A stretch of 64,000 nucleotides of DNA from Gossypium raimondii (lineage: Eukaryota; Streptophyta; Magnoliopsida; Malvales; Malvaceae). Below the pieces are notes generated by a model. The model searched no databases and was not told the DNA's origin. It saw nothing but the letters and a program-made list of their open reading frames with translations. The translations under genes and the position numbers were made by a program. Where the stretch lies: NCBI RefSeq assembly GCF_025698545.1, contig NC_068569.1, forward strand, positions 7,936,001 to 8,000,000, given 5' to 3'. Positions 11,915-25,023 of the stretch are shown here, one piece after another (position 1 is the stretch's first letter; each line of letters opens with the position of its first letter).

Positions 11915-12318
11915 TAATTCTAAAATAGCGTTATGTTATTTTAATCATTCTATTTTCTATTAATTTAGTCAATCTGATTAATGTAATTATTTGAATTAGT
12001 TACTGCTGTTAAAATTTTCGTTAATCTATTAATAAATTAGTGGTATGACACATTAGCTTGTTGAGTGGCTAATATCTAACTCTTATTTTTACCAAAACTT
12101 AGGGACTTCCTTATAATTAGTCCAAAATGTTTTCTTTTCTCCTTTCACTTTCTCATTACTTCATTACCACATGTTAGTCACTCAACGGGCTAATATACCA
12201 CATCAACAATCCGTTTGTGGATTAACGAAATTTTTAATGACAATAACTAATTCGAGTAAATATCTTAATTAGAGTGATTAAAATGATAAAAAGAAAACAA
12301 ATTCTATTTTAAAGTGAC
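11915..12318. repeat. Fold-back MITE with about 150-bp inverted arms
   Basis: The left arm (about 11919-12085) and the right arm (about 12165-12314) are inverted copies. Matching pieces include TTGTTGAGTGGCTAATAT facing GTCACTCAACGGGCTAATAT, GAATTAGTTACTGCTGTT facing GACAATAACTAATTC, and TTCTAAAATAG facing CTATTTTAAAG. It is non-coding, and no clear target duplication was found. Confidence 0.7.
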
Positions 12319-13236
12319 CATGAATTTAATTCAAAGATAAAATCTATTTATCTTTGTATTGTGATATGTGAATTAAATTTTCTACAATGGATTTAATATT
12401 TTTAAAAATTGAAAATTGAGTCTCAATTTAGATTGGATTCATTAAATTCATTAATTAAAACTATATGATAGCAAACCGGATGTGGATGTAAAATTTATAT
12501 AACAAAATTTAAGAAAAATTAACATGATAATCAAATATGGTTTTGGTTGAATTGATAAAGTTAAATTATTACAATTTATGATTTTGGTTTGAATCTTATC
12601 TTGTAGTACTTTTAAAAATTTTATATGAAAAACAAAATTGCTCTCAAAATAATATTTATTGTTTTGTAAAAGTAAGGAACTTTTAATAAATGATCTCTAC
12701 TATATTGAGACCCAATTGAAGGGTGACTTTAATTCAATAAAAATATTACTATTTTGCAAGATTTATATAGAAATAAGAATCGGGTATGGCAGTATGCAAA
12801 TGGGAATATTTTTGTTGCATAATATTTTGGATTTAACATGATGAATTTAATTATTTAGGTTAAGATTAAGAGTTAAAATGAATGAAATTAAAGTACATGA
12901 ATTAAATCTGTAATTTACACTTACTACATTAACTAATAACAAAATTTAGCATAAATAGAATAAGAAGCTTAATTTGCTGACAGGTTTAATCAATTGATTC
13001 CATGACTATTAACATTTAAACGACATTGTTTTTTTATCTTTAATATATTATTGAAGACATAAAATTACAAGAAAGCTATAAATTCATAAATTTTGCAACT
13101 CTAATCTCAGTTGCTACATAGATTAGCAGATAATAAGAAGAAGAATGACAAACCACAAGAACCAATCATCATGTTCCAAATGATTAAATCCTTGTAAAAT
13201 ACTCATACATTCCAAAAGAGAAAAAAGAATGCAGAT
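12319..13236. other. AT-rich intergenic DNA
   Basis: I see no supportable gene. The short reading frame at 12659-12841 has no recognisable feature. The right end probably contains the 3' untranslated region of the small gene that follows. Confidence 0.45.
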
Positions 13237-13514
13237 CTACGGAGGAGGTGGCCCTGGTTCAAACAGTGGAGGGCAGCAGCTTCTGAATATTCCACAGCAA
13301 CACACAAACCACAAACTGCAAACAGATAGGGAACCAGGCAGCAGCCCTTGAAATGTCAGAAATGTTTCCCTGTTTGTTTCTTCACGCACAAGTAAAATGC
13401 AATAACAATGGAGAGAACATCTTACCATGATTCCCATAACCCTCCTTCTGGAGGTGACGGAGCTAGCAGCGGTGTCGTCGGTGGTGGAGTTGGAGGTGGA
13501 GGAGGTGGATCCAT
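13237..13514 (-). CDS. Probable small proline-rich and cysteine-rich protein, two exons
   Basis: Exon 1 (13426-13514) reads MDPPPPPPTPPPTTP, continues through SPPEGGLWES and meets a good donor, GTAAGA. Exon 2 ends at 13237 in a frame giving a Cys-rich stretch (WFVCCCGIFRSCCPPLFEP) and a PPPP end. The only acceptor joining these two frames is at 13370-13371, giving a 73-aa protein and a 56-nt intron, short for a plant. The alternative acceptor before 13346 gives a normal 79-nt intron but a different tail (WAAAWFPICLQF..., stop at 13259). Plant genomes hold families of tiny proteins with a proline-rich head and a cysteine cluster, some membrane-associated. No function can be assigned. The plus-strand glycine-rich frame here is the mirror of exon 1. 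Confidence 0.45.
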
Positions 13515-14087
13515 GTTGGTTGTGGAGATAAGACTTTGGAAAGATAGCTTATATCCGGTGAGATTGTTATATAAGTTGATGAATTACCATCCTTTCTCAA
13601 AGTCATATGACAACTACCATTCAAAGGGAGATTTCAAGTCTCTGCAATAATAATAATAAATGACACCCAACTAACACAGGAACTTTGTACTGGTTAAAAT
13701 TATTTTTTTAGAGCAATGGGTGGAGTGAGACGCAATTTAAAACTTGGGAGTTGAATATTTGATGACAACTCATCTTGTTTAAAGCTCAAATGAGGAGAAA
13801 TATGACAAAATTACCAGTATATATTTACTTAGGAACAAGCTAGTGAGGTCCATCAAGAAAGCTGAAAGAGGATCAAGGAATCATTTGACTTTTCATCTAC
13901 AAACTTCATTCGATTTTTCATTTTCTGTACAAACGCATGAAATCCAATCAAGGAATCAACTGTGACCTAGTCCTAACACAACCTACCTATGTTTGGCCTA
14001 TTCTGCTAAAAATACTCTCCAAAACAAATATATTAACAAATAAATATTTTCTCAAAAACCCAATGTCTAACTTGTGTATACAGCATG
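13515..14087. other. Spacer between the small gene and NCRK
   Basis: This should contain the promoter and 5' untranslated region of the small gene (left) and the 3' untranslated region of NCRK (right). No further gene is seen; the reading frame at 13937-14119 lacks any family feature. Confidence 0.45.
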
Positions 14088-17000
14088 TTAAGCCAATCTG
14101 TAGGATTGTTCTTCTCTGAGGGACTTGATAGTTGCCACATCGAACAATTCGAGTCGAGGTTCAGTTAAGTCCACTGCTTCATCATCAGGGACACCCCAAC
14201 TCCTAGTATTGGAACTCAAAAGAACCAGTCTCTCCAAGCACTCAGCAGAAAGGGTGTCCCTCTGTTTTCCAACAGTTCCAATACCGTCTGTGCGTAATGG
14301 CAGTGAGTTTTCGGTTGAGTTTGTAGATTCAGTTGGCATATACTCATCTGTGTCGTATAAAGCCTCAATTACACTTTGATGTCTTTCTACAAGAGTTTCA
14401 TTCTTCATGTTATGGGCAGATGACATCTGCAGAGTTAACAAAAATAGTGGTATTATCGGATCCATTTAGAAGGTCAGCAGATTATGTATCGGCTTCTAAA
14501 ACCGATTTAAAATCATTACCTGGAGAAAGTTGACATGAACATTTCTTCTTTTAGATTTATCCGGAGCAATAGTTGAGAGGATTTGAACAACTTCACTCAT
14601 TGTCGGTCGAGCATCAGGGTCCAACAGCAAGCACTCCTTTGCTAGGTAAGCCATTATCTGCATCTCTTCTTCTGGAAAATTGCCTTTCAAACGTGGGTCA
14701 GGTAACTCTGGGGTCACCTGCTTACAATCCTGTAACCTAGGGGTAGCCTGAATGGGAGACAAAGTGTAAACAAATGTTTTAAGCATCATATCAACCGACA
14801 TGCTGGTATTGTAGCACGTGAAAACAAGCTACTATACCCATATAACAAGACTTTCTTCTTTATTGTTTGATTTATGGATGGGTTGTCGACCAGTGATGAG
14901 TTCCAGAAGAACAACGCCGAAACTGAAAACATCCGACATAAGTGAGGCTTTTCCAACAATTGCATATTCGGGTGCAAAATAACCAAAGGTTCCCTGCATT
15001 CTTGCTGGAGAACTGGAACAGCTGGGAACTCCATCAGCTCTTAAACGTTTGGCCATACCAAGATCAGTTATCTGAACATGTTCAGTTTTTTTATGTCAGA
15101 AAAAAAGAAGAGTTCACAGTTTATGTTAGCCTCACATTATCAAGCGTACTCAGTATGTGTTTATTTGTTTATCCTTACTTTTGCTCTCCAGTTCTTGTCA
15201 AGAAGAATGTTTGCGGATTTTATATCTCTATGCAAAATTCTAGGAGCAGCCGCTTCGTGGAGATATTCCAAGCCCTTTGCAGCATCGATAGCAATCGAAA
15301 CACGAGTTTCCCAGGTCAGATTCTCCCCCCAAATCCCATTCAAACATTCCCTCAAATTACCATTATGCATGTACTCAAATACCAGCAGTCTCTCAGCATG
15401 TTTCCCGCTGAATTCCAAACAGTAGCCAAGCAAAGGTACAACATGACAATGATGTAGCCTTGACAACAGCTCAACCTAAGCACAAAAACACTGTAAAATA
15501 ACTTGTTGTGCTGGAAGTATTTTTTTTTTTTAAATTGAGAGTTTCCATTAACCAAAAAGTTCTAGGAAAACAAAAAAAAGAAAGTTGATATTGTACCTCT
15601 GTCGAAATGATAGAATCTGCATCAGGACCTCCTTGAACTTTAAGTCGTTTTACTGCAACAATTCTTCCATCCTTGAGCTGACCTCGGTACACATAACTAC
15701 TTCCTCCAACTCCTATGAGGTTGGAATCGGAGAACTTATTGGTTGCATTTTCCAGTTCAGAGTAGGCAAACTGGAAAACTGTCCAGAGTACAGTCCCCGG
15801 TTTGCTTGGACAAAGGAATGAAGCCTTCTGAAAGCAACCTGGAAATAACCAAGTTCAGAACAAGGTTTAGAAGACAACATAAATCCAGTCAGAGTGATAA
15901 TATTGCGAAAAATGATAAAATTGAATCATAGCTGAAAGCAAATCATGCTCATCAAAGAAAGGGAAGTTATAACATGTTACAGCTTACATACCTGCAACAG
16001 GCCTTGTGGGGAAGCCGATGTTAATCTTAGTTTCCGACAGCAAAGAACTCTTCTGACTTAGTAAGTTGGTAGCACTATTGCAACAAGTTTCTTTATCTGA
16101 CAAGAATATTGAGGGTTGGATGGGGCATTTCGGACAGTTGTCTTTCCGATAGAAATAGCATGTTACCGAAGCAATAAATGCGAGAGTTGTGAGGATTACA
16201 GAGACCAATAGAACAATTACTACAACTCTGTTAGCGTAGTGCTTTCTTGAAGCTGGCACCTCTGGAAGAGACCCTATCAAAAAATACAATAAAGTTCCAC
16301 TAAATAAGCTAACCCTTGATCTCAACACCGGCCAACTTCTTTGAATAACAAGCCATAGTATTTGTTCTAAAAGCTTCTTTTATCTAAATCAGATCAACCG
16401 TGAGGTTCACGGCACAAAACAGCAGCTGAACTATATTGGATTCTTCAAAAATAAACATTTATATTTGGACTTCGGAGTCGGAAGAAAATACCAGCAGTGC
16501 AGTTGCAGGCTGTAAAACAGGTAGTATCATGATTGTCGACTGCTACTTCGGGAAATCCATTAGTGGCACAAACACATGTCCACCTATCTCCACTTGATTC
16601 AACTGTCAGGGTGCCACATAATTTGGTGTTTTAGATACAACAAGATGGTGGTAAGATATTACATAAAGCATGGAACATTCTCAACATAAGTATTTATGCT
16701 TCGAATCTTATGCAATAATGTTCTTTTCTTTTTTCCTTTTTCGCTCAGGCTTATTTAACCCAATGATCTACTTTCATCTGTCAAAATGCTACTACTTCGG
16801 CATTTTCATGAGACTGTAACTTGGCAAAGCAAAGGAATAAGCACATGGCTAAGGGTGAAGTAAAAAATGTTTATAAAAGGGGCCTATATATTTATATAAA
16901 ATAAGCTATTCAAAGTAGGCTTGGCTTAGTATTTTTAAGTTCGGGTTAATCTTGGCATCCAAACTAATATCTAGAGAACCAAATAAGGCGATTATTTAAC

Positions 17001-17862
17001 CTTATTTTAAATTCAAGTTAATCTTGACACCCAAATTAATATCTAGACAATAAAAAAAAGGCTATATTTGTTTGTATTAGTTTATCAAATTAAACTAAAA
17101 ATGTTATCTAATTTATCATATAAAATTTTATATTCTATTGTCAAAAAAAGTTTTATATTCTATAAAAGAAATCAAGCTAATAAAATATTTTGAAAACTTT
17201 GATAGCTAGACATAAACTATCATATTTTTAGACATTAATTAGAAGGTTAAAATAAATTTTCAGAAAAAAACTGAGTTCAAATGACAAATATCGTTACAAA
17301 ATTTATAGGGGCAGGCCCTGCTATCCCCTAAATTCGCCCTTCCTAGCGCCGGCAGAAATATATGAAAGCGGTTAGAAGGTTTCAGAATTAATCTACCAAA
17401 ACAATAAGAAGATATTACCTGGATTGCAATCACAGGACCTAGAACAGTTAGATTTAAGGATATAGCTCTGGTTTCCGGAAGAGCATGTGCATGTCCAGTT
17501 GCTTACACCCGATGTATTAGAAAATTCATCTGCCATTAAGTAATCCGAAAGGAAATTCAGCTAAGCAGCATTTAAATAAATAGCAAACAAACCATGAGAA
17601 GCATTTACAATTCTTCAGGTCTGGAAATGGTTAAAAGGAGAGCTAAACTTAGGTTGTCAACACATAACCTAGCAAAGGTGCAGCCAGAACCCAGTGTTTC
17701 CAATGGTAATATGGTATTAAAATTTAAAAAAAGAAAAAAGAAAAAAGAGACGAGAGAGAAAGAGATTTAAAGAGAGTTTTATTCATACTAACCACAAAGG
17801 CTTTGCTGAATCCAAATCAAACTAATGATACAAACAAGAACAACTTCCACTTCGAGCTTCAT
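14088..17862 (-). CDS. NCRK: Receptor-like serine/threonine-protein kinase NCRK
   Basis: NCRK is a single-pass receptor-like kinase; the Arabidopsis protein has been linked to Rop GTPases and endosomes. Nine exons keep phase: 17793-17862, 17419-17529, 16492-16602, 15992-16273, 15597-15838, 15179-15475, 14838-15071, 14520-14747, 14088-14426. They total 1914 nt, 637 aa. Residues 1-23 form a signal peptide, followed by two small repeated Cys-rich units (WTCTCSSG...CSRSCDCNP and WTCVCATNG...CFTACNCTAG), a membrane span near 112-136, and a kinase domain near 210-515. The glycine loop (GVGGSSYV), Lys255 (VAVKRL) and HRD at 354-356 are present, but the DFG motif reads DLG (374-376). FGYFAPEYA and DVFSFGVVLLELITGRQP are canonical. 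The two Cys-rich units sit on separate 111-nt exons of equal phase, suggesting an exon duplication. The start is the only ATG giving a signal peptide. Confidence 0.93.
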
Positions 17863-20800
17863 TTATCCCGATCCGAACACTAAACTGGAGAAAAAAAATC
17901 TAGTTATCTATAGGTTATAAGTCCAGAATGAATGTGGGGTGATGCTTCAACAAGATACAAATTGACCGCAAATGTGAAAGCAATGTGACTAAGGAAGGAG
18001 GATGGAATGGGCATATCCGCATTTGAATTCTTGGCGGAAGAAATTAAAACCATAAATCTTGCTTTGCAACGAAGAGACGGGCAGATTTCCCTTAAAAATT
18101 CGTAAAACACCGTGCTAAATGCAGCATATTGGTCAAGGTATTCGTTTCTATGCGTGAACCAAATGGTAGACTCCAGTTTCACTTAGACTGTTGGAATGGC
18201 CATTATGACTCTACCTAAATTCATGCAAAACCTCAGTTTTTGCATGAAAATAGTAATCTCAACTACGAAATAGGATTTATCTGAAGTATTTCAGATGCGT
18301 AACTAACATGAAATAATAAAATCAACAATAACCACATAAATTTATATATAAACCTTCATTAGGAGCCAGAGGAAGGACACTGTTAAACTTCCCTGATTTT
18401 TGAATGCCTCCAATCTGCAGAAACCGAATGAGAGAAAGAAGCTTGAAAACTGATGTGACAAATGAATCAAATGATACCGTAAATTTGCAGATATGGAAAC
18501 AGACACAAGTAGCAAAGATGGAACACAGACTAAAAGATCGTATATGATATAGCATTGAAATCTCAAACCAAGTAAAAAAGATGCCCCCACATTCATACCC
18601 AGACTCTTAAATCTGATGATCAGAATACCAAAAAGAATGCAAATAAATATAGCATGATAGGTACTGCCAAGTTCATGTTTGGCCAACCAACAGCTTACGT
18701 TGATAATTCTGTTGTTTCAACCCTTGAGTAAATCAGTCAAGCAAGCAAATAACACTGAATACCGGTATTCTCTACCAAAAATTCTATAACAAACTTCACA
18801 AAATTCATTCGTATCTATCTACGGTCCCGGGGAAAGCAACACCGAAGCAAAAGAAAGTAACGAAAAGGCCTCCGTTGCACAGGTGTCCTAAGGGGAAACA
18901 TACAAGCTCTACAGCTGTTATTTTAGTATGGGTTTTGCTTACGATTGCGGCACTCTTTAAGACTACCTGATATACTATTCATAATAATAATATTGTCTAT
19001 ATACCATTTGCAATACATTTAAGTAAAAATTATAAAGTCCTAAGGCAGTCATTAAGAAAACCCATGTAGTTACTTCAAACATGTGGTATTATTGATTATC
19101 AAAGTAATGACATTGAAGGCATTACTTCCCCACTCCACCAGTCCAGCTGCAACTGCATTAATGGAGTAAAAAAGACACATACCTAGCTACAAAACTCAAT
19201 TATGGCTTGTTTCCAGACCTTACCAAACCATGAACTCAACATGATACTTCAAACTAAAAGAGAAAAAAAGAATCTCAAAAACTAGAATAAATTGCTTGGA
19301 TGTTTAAGTTCAAACCTGGGAATATATATATAGAAAGGCAAAAGCTGAAGCAAAAAGAAAAGAAAAAAGCCAGTGTAACCTCCAGAGAGAAGCTCAAAAG
19401 AATGGAAATGCTAGCATTTACCAATCAGAATTAATATATAGTAAAGTAATTAAGTTGAAAAAACGAACTTTGCAAATGAAGAAGAGACAGAAAACAGCAC
19501 ACATAAAAAATGGACGAAGACTGATGATGTTTTGAAACCATCCAGAAAATAGAATAAGAAGAGAACAAATCCATCAACCACCTCTCTGAAAACTATCCAT
19601 TTGCCAACATCAAAACGACTTCTCACCCATTTTCAGCCTTCAGGTTCAGGATAAGAAAAACTGGGTTCTTTTGTAAAAATTAAAAATATTAAATAAAATT
19701 TACAACTTTGCGGAATTTTTTCAACGGTTAGAAAACGGCTTAGTTTAGCTCAAAGAGATAGAATACCGACATACTCTGCTAATGCATACGTTGGGGAGTG
19801 CAAGTAAAAGCACGTTTGTAGAGTTAAAACTTGAACATGGTTAGAGGTCCCACTTTTTGTCGAGTGTCGTCGTCCTGATTTTGCGTCATTTGTGGGGGCA
19901 TAAAAGTTGATATAGACCATTGGATCAAAGAGTGTCAATCATTATGATCACGTGGTTTCGATTTCTAAAAAGATAGGATTTATGGGTAATCTATACAAAT
20001 GTCATTAAATTACTGCTGTAATTACTAAAAAGACTCAAAAGCTAAAAAGTCAAAAAGAAATTATGAAAATTCGGCTTACCTCTACTTTGAGAAAATAATG
20101 GCTTTATTTATGTCCTTCACTTCACCTAAAAGCAAAATAAAACACTTTCGGGAGAAACCCCTTTTATTTTAATTTCTTGAATTAAACAGATAATAAATCC
20201 TGATTGAAATCTCAAATTGAACTAATTTTAATGAAAACTTAATTTTGTTTTCGAACGTTGCGTGTAGCTAGAGACAATGGAAAAGAGGTCAAATTAATTG
20301 ATCATGTCACGTAGATAAATCACTTGCAAAGGTGGGGCCCTGCGGATGCAAATCTGAGTGCTTGTGAAAGATTGGTCAACTAATCCAAGGGCTTGGATTA
20401 GCCAATTGACCATGTAGTTTGCTGATATTTTACATCATTTCTTGAAGAATTCATTCCTAGAGGAAGAACTTGAAAATGTCTCAAGACCAAAATTTGGAAT
20501 CAAAGTCAATTAAACATGGCTTGCTCTTTGTTTTCAAGCAAATTCTCAAGGAGTAATACAAAAAGGTTGTGGAAAAGAATAAAAAACAGATATACCACCA
20601 CCATATCATATATATTTAAGTGAAGAATTCACCCCAAAGTATCCCACAATTACATGGCTATACCTTGTTTTGAGGACAAAGGAAACCATTGCTCCCTATG
20701 TACAATGCTCCATTAGCAAAATAGGTAAACAACTAAACTCCCAGATTCTCCCTTTTCCTCACCTCCATTAATCTCCCAATCCCGAACCAGTCATTTCAAT

Positions 20801-21070
20801 GGTCTACAAGTTTTTATTACTTCACATATCAGAACAAGAAAATATACCCACCAGTTGAAAAAGACACCAAGCCTCGTTTCTTTCTATTACTCCATTTTAC
20901 ACCCTGCTTTCCCCAAGCCACAAAAATTAAAATGTAAATTTTCCACAACACAAAAAGGTTATTGGATATAGGAAATGATAGGTTGAGGATAATTTTCCAA
21001 GACTTCGCCAATGATTTACCTTGGCTGTGGACATGATGGGAATGGACTGAGCTGAGCTTGTCAAAGAAGC
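17863..21070. other. Intergenic region between NCRK and the RING-vWA gene
   Basis: Apart from the possible leader exon at 18354-18414, I see no gene. The part up to about 19700 has the mixed composition of promoter and leader DNA of NCRK; a stretch at 19560-19660 (minus) could be a first leader exon. The part from about 20600 to 21070 should hold the 3' untranslated region of the RING-vWA gene. Confidence 0.4.
18354..18414 (-). other. Possible 5' untranslated exon of NCRK
   Basis: On the minus strand a 61-bp segment is bounded by a good acceptor (TTTCTGCAG) and a plausible donor (AATGAAG/GTTTAT). It lies about 0.5 kb upstream of the NCRK start codon and fits a non-coding leader exon. Only transcript data could confirm it. 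Confidence 0.25.
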
Positions 21071-24000
21071 TTACGTTTGCCGTGGGTGTGGACGCGCTGG
21101 GAATGACTGAGCTTGTCGAAGCTTTCGCTGCGGTGGGTTCCCAAAGAACATGGTCTGAGAACGAGTCACCATGTCTGTCATGGTAGGGGTCTGGTAAGCT
21201 TGAATAAGGCTTGTACTATCGGTGGAATCGCCTCGTGCAGTCGCTCTTTGCCAGGAATGTGAGCTCAAACCTGACAAAACATAAGCCCTTCCAGATGACT
21301 CATACACACGACGGTTTGCCATTCTTTCTTGCATCTCCTTTAGCTCAGCACACAATGCAACACATAGCCTGTCACCAGACCGTGCAGAAATTGTTTCTGA
21401 TAAAGCCCTGCGACAACTCTCGAGCAGAGAGACTGCACCAGTTAGATCACCATGCTCAGCAGCGGCTCTTGCCTCAGCCATTGCCTCTGCAGCACGGAGC
21501 CTGTTTCGCTGCCTGTCTACCTCCATTGACACTATTGGTTGTCCTATTACTGTTGCCCTCTGGATCTTTACTTCATTGTCTTCTTCCAATGACACCATTT
21601 CTTTTGATATGGGGTCTCTGTAAATACATCTAACCTTCAGCAATGACATCTCATCACAGGATTCATCAACTGGAACATTGACCGTCACCAAAAAGTCTCT
21701 TTCTTCTTCAGCATACAAGTCTCCTACATCAATAGAACCTGCTTTAGCATCAGCCGTCACACTGGTTTGATAACTCCCAGCCTTTATCGAATTGATTAGC
21801 AAGTTTGGGTGACCACACTCCAGTTTAACGCATGCCTCCTGCACTACCACACTTAAAAGCCCCCCAATGCATTGAGCAAAAGCATCTTGGATGACACCCT
21901 CAGCTTCTATGAATGAAAAGGTGCCCCCAGATATTTCAGAAATCGAATGCATTGAAGCAGCATCATGATCTGCACCAAACCCGAAGGTGTGCACAGGGAC
22001 ACGGAGACCCGTCCCACCATTGCGCTGAATCGAGGGAGGAATAAGTGATTTATAATCAGTCCGGGAATGAGATCCGCTAGGACTTGAGACAGTATAAGTA
22101 TCCTGCCCATCCGATAACAGTATGATGCTTCCAACCGGGTTCTTCCATTTCCGATCCACTATCAACTTCGCACCTTTCCTAAGCCCTTCAGCAATATTTG
22201 TCCCACCATTTGAAGTAAGAGAGTTAACAGCCTGCAACGCTTCCTGCCGTCCAGTCTCAGTCATCCGACGAAGAGGAAAGAGGCGACGGGCTGTGGAAGA
22301 GAATGCTATTACAGACAGACGGTCGGAGGGTCCAAGGTGCTGTATCACAAACCCCATAGCTCGTTTTAGCAATGCAAGCTTGGTACCGGCCATGCTACCA
22401 CTAACATCAAGGACAGTGACAAGGTCAACTGGGGCACGAGAATTTTGAGTTGAGGGGGAAAATATAGTTTGGTTTCTGCTATTTAGCCCTCCACTTGAGT
22501 GGGGAGCCTTGAGATGGATTAGTATGGCAAAATTATTGTGACTGTTAGCTCTTGGAACGGCTGAAACTTCGGGATATGTCTTAACTTCTATTGCTCCAAT
22601 GGAATTATTCGTAGAAGCATCCTTTTCAAAGACATTTTGTTGAGGATTCTCTTGCTGCTGATCGAGGACTTCATCATCATCAAAGGTTCCTGGCTCAGAG
22701 GCTTGGAATAGTGAAGAAACGTGCCTAGTTGAATCTAATCTAGGGGAAGGTAGGCTTCTAACAGCCCAGGCGTCATCCCGGGGCCAATCTGCTGGATTGA
22801 TTCTAGATTTTCCATTGGGAAGATGAGAAGCAGGCCTCTGAAAGGGGATTTCCTTCCATTTTGCTCTGCAAACTGGACAAATCTGATTTCCATGTTTTAC
22901 ATTAGAAGCTATACAGTGAAAGTGGAAAGAATGGGAGCATTCTGCTGTGAAAATGGCATGGCCTTGACCTAGTTCCATCGATGTCAGGCATATCGAACAG
23001 GTTTTCTGCAGTTTGAAAGTATCAGCAGGTAAGAAGATGATACAAGCAAGGTCTAAAACGAAAGATTTAAAGCACTTACTATATCAAAATCTTTCTTTAC
23101 AACATTTGCATTATTCCAAATCATTCTTTGTAACATTTAATTACTCCAAGATTACAAAAATGGCTTCACCTTAAATACAATCACAGCAGAGTAATTCGTG
23201 CTTCCTCTTTTTATAAACCATAGCAGCACCAAGCAATATACCAGAAAATCATTTATCTCATGTATTCCCAGCACTATTCAAGTTGTTATCAGTAAGATGT
23301 TAAATTAAGTAAAAATGGTGTATCAAATTACAACAACATTTCGCAAAACAGGATCTTAACTGATGCATAGCCATCATTAACCATCCCCACAAGAGCCCAT
23401 AGATTTTTAAAAAAGTAGAAAAGGGAGCAAGTGGGAATTCAAGGGCATCAAAATCCACATCTAACATCTAAATACTACTTTTATATACAATAATAATAAT
23501 AATATAGTTTGGAGGAACGTGAATATTTCAAAGGTCAGTGTACAGTGCCCATCACTGGCTCTTTCTCTCTGTCATCATACAACCCTATTATTGAGACTGA
23601 CTGGCACATCAAAAGAAGAAATATAATGCAACCTTACCTATCTACATGATAAAGCCTTAGATAGGGGTTAACTTTAACTACTGTGAAATCTCAAAGAAAC
23701 TAAAGCTAATAAAGTAATAGACCATAAATGTATGTCAATGGTAAATAGTCAAAGCATTGTGAAGGATATATCAGGAACTCAACAAACTAAAAACTAAAGG
23801 GGTGACTTCAAAAGGCAAAGAATAATCAGACAAAACCCTCTCAGGCTAATGATGAACCTTTCAAACAAAAAAATAAACCCAAAAAAAGAAATAAAAAAAT
23901 AATGTAAAGTTCATCAAAAGAAGTGGAAATGATGGGGTTTGCCCCAAAATTTTTAATTTCTATTTCCCATCACTCTTTCTTTTTTCTGAAGCTTATTAGA

Positions 24001-25023
24001 GCAAAAGCTCACCAATCAACGGTTCACAAGCTTTTACGAAAACGATCATCAAAAGTAGAGAGATAGAAATATTTGTGTGGAAAAGTGGAGTTATGCCGAG
24101 CAGACACAGCACTTTTCCTTCAAGGTGGAGAGAGAGAGTACATTGTACAGAGTAGAGACGCAGTAGGGTATTTTGTATTTCCTTTTTCTACTAAGGCAAA
24201 GAACAATGGTCCTTAAAGGGACTAGTCCACTTTATCCCCAGTTGGCTCCATCTATGGCCTTATTGTTATTGGAGAGTTGAAAACAACACAACAACAAATA
24301 CACATCCTACTGAAATTTCAGAATCACCACCATCCATCCCTACCCCACATGATAATAACGCCTTCATTGTTCAAAATTATTATAGTGATAAGACAAATGC
24401 TTCTTAATAATTACTACAATATTTTATCACACCACGAACCCTCCGAAATTGACACCAACAGTAATTTGTATTTAAATGATGTAAAAGGTAAAACCATTCA
24501 AATAAATGATAGTGCTGTGTTAGATTAAGTTAATTAAAAAAACAAATAAGCTAATCACTGACAACCAGAATCTGCTCTAAGATCTAGTTAGAGATCACAA
24601 AAACAATAAAACCACAAAACCATAACTGCATCTGCATATGAAATTAAAAAGAATCAACAAAAATTAGCCAAAAAAACACTTTAGAGAACATAAAAGAAGA
24701 TAAACAAATCCTTATTCCTAACTTTTTTTTAATGAAGATATGAGATTGGTAATGAGAAAAAAAATGCAAACCTTGGAAGATTTAGGGACAGATTTGGAGA
24801 GGCGGAGGCCGGAAGAGGAAGGGGTAGGAGTAGTGGGGCGACAGTCGTTGGGTGAAGGAGACAGAGGAACAGCATCTGAAGAAAACCTTGAAGGAACATT
24901 AGCAGTATCAGGGTGATGCTTAATGGACGATGATGGTGATGAATCTTCAAGTTTTTGGTGAGGTACATACAAACACATGTTCAAGCCAAGAGCCAACTTT
25001 GCTTTCCTCCATTTACTCCCCAT
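21071..25023 (-). CDS. WAVH1: RING-type E3 ubiquitin ligase with vWA domain, WAV3 family (WAVH1/EDA40-like)
   Basis: WAV3-family proteins are RING E3 ligases; in Arabidopsis members act in root gravitropism and bending. Two exons are joined in phase: 24772-25023 and 21071-23005, total 2187 nt, 728 aa, with a 1.77 kb intron. The start is taken at MGSKWRKAKLALGLN, the conserved family N-terminus; two upstream in-frame ATGs (25026 and 25053) exist. A low-complexity Ser/Pro segment is followed by a C3HC4 RING near 87-134 (CSICL...CSHSFHFHCI...CPVCRAKW). A von Willebrand A domain starts near 275, with an intact metal-binding DVSGS motif at 284-288. The C-terminal part contains the helical AEAMAEARAAAEHGDLTGA segment. 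The subfamily choice rests on the N-terminus remembered from Arabidopsis, so the exact orthologue is less certain than the family. Confidence 0.92.

Noticed and set aside
13408..13650. Glycine-rich plus-strand frame
   Set aside because: The glycine run is the complement of the proline codons in exon 1 of the small minus-strand gene.
22122..22448. Antisense frame inside the RING-vWA gene
   Set aside because: It lies opposite the conserved vWA coding sequence and has no features of its own.
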